A stretch of 64,000 nt of DNA from Agelas oroides (lineage: Eukaryota; Porifera; Demospongiae; Agelasida; Agelasidae), in NCBI GenBank assembly GCA_949130485.1, contig OX422183.1:20491934-20555933 (forward strand), written 5' to 3'. Position 1 is the first letter of the stretch. Each line of letters opens with the position of its first letter. This document shows, one piece after another, positions 63,949-64,000 of the stretch. The notes beneath the pieces were generated by a model. That model was not told the DNA's origin. It did not search any database and saw only the letters and a list, made by a program, of their open reading frames with translations. The position numbers were made by a program, and so were the translations under genes.

Positions 63949-64000
63949 TCTAACCCAGAAGGGATTGTAGTAATTGGTTACCTAAACTGGTATGCAACCC

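Overview
The window is animal nuclear DNA: AT-rich, with GT-AG introns of a few hundred bases to several kilobases, extracellular modules of the immunoglobulin (Ig), fibronectin III (FN3) and sushi types, and many non-autonomous transposons. The mixture, together with a 633-residue intronless multi-pass protein of a kind I associate with expanded sponge families, suggests an early-branching marine invertebrate, most probably a demosponge. The species assignment is inference.

The main content is a cluster of five related receptor genes, rebuilt here exon by exon from splice sites, reading phase and paralogue comparison. Three lie on the plus strand: A (791-5052, 5' end outside the window), B (22209-24770) and C (43670-56671). 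C is complete: eight exons and 636 residues, in the order signal peptide, Ig, FN3, FN3, Cys-containing FN3-like module D, sushi-like module E, one transmembrane helix, and a short tail with three tyrosine motifs. Two lie on the minus strand: M1 (12233-21267) and M2 (32527-40737). They carry the same extracellular modules but end in a chain of small exons that each encode about one membrane helix. M1/B and M2/C are head-to-head pairs, so the locus reads as repeated divergent pairs: a multi-pass receptor beside a single-pass receptor with a tyrosine tail. Nearly all exons are symmetric phase 1-1, so exons can be skipped or shuffled without loss of frame.

Damage and turnover are visible. No Ig or first FN3 exon is seen for M1 or B. 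A has lost its last tyrosine motif to a stop codon and keeps a relic sushi exon. One helix exon of M2 ends in a stop where M1 has a splice donor. The last exons of M2 and the 3' end of C are duplicated.

Repeats fill the introns and intergenic DNA: two large arrays of a 37-bp palindrome-containing minisatellite inside C, tRNA-derived SINEs, a dead Penelope-like GIY-YIG fragment, a TA-flanked pogo/Tigger-like MITE, a MITE with a 5-bp target duplication, several fold-back elements, and TG and TATG microsatellites. Between 24771 and 32526 I see no convincing gene. The right end (61806-63707, minus strand) holds the 633-residue membrane protein with a 61-bp tandem repeat just upstream.
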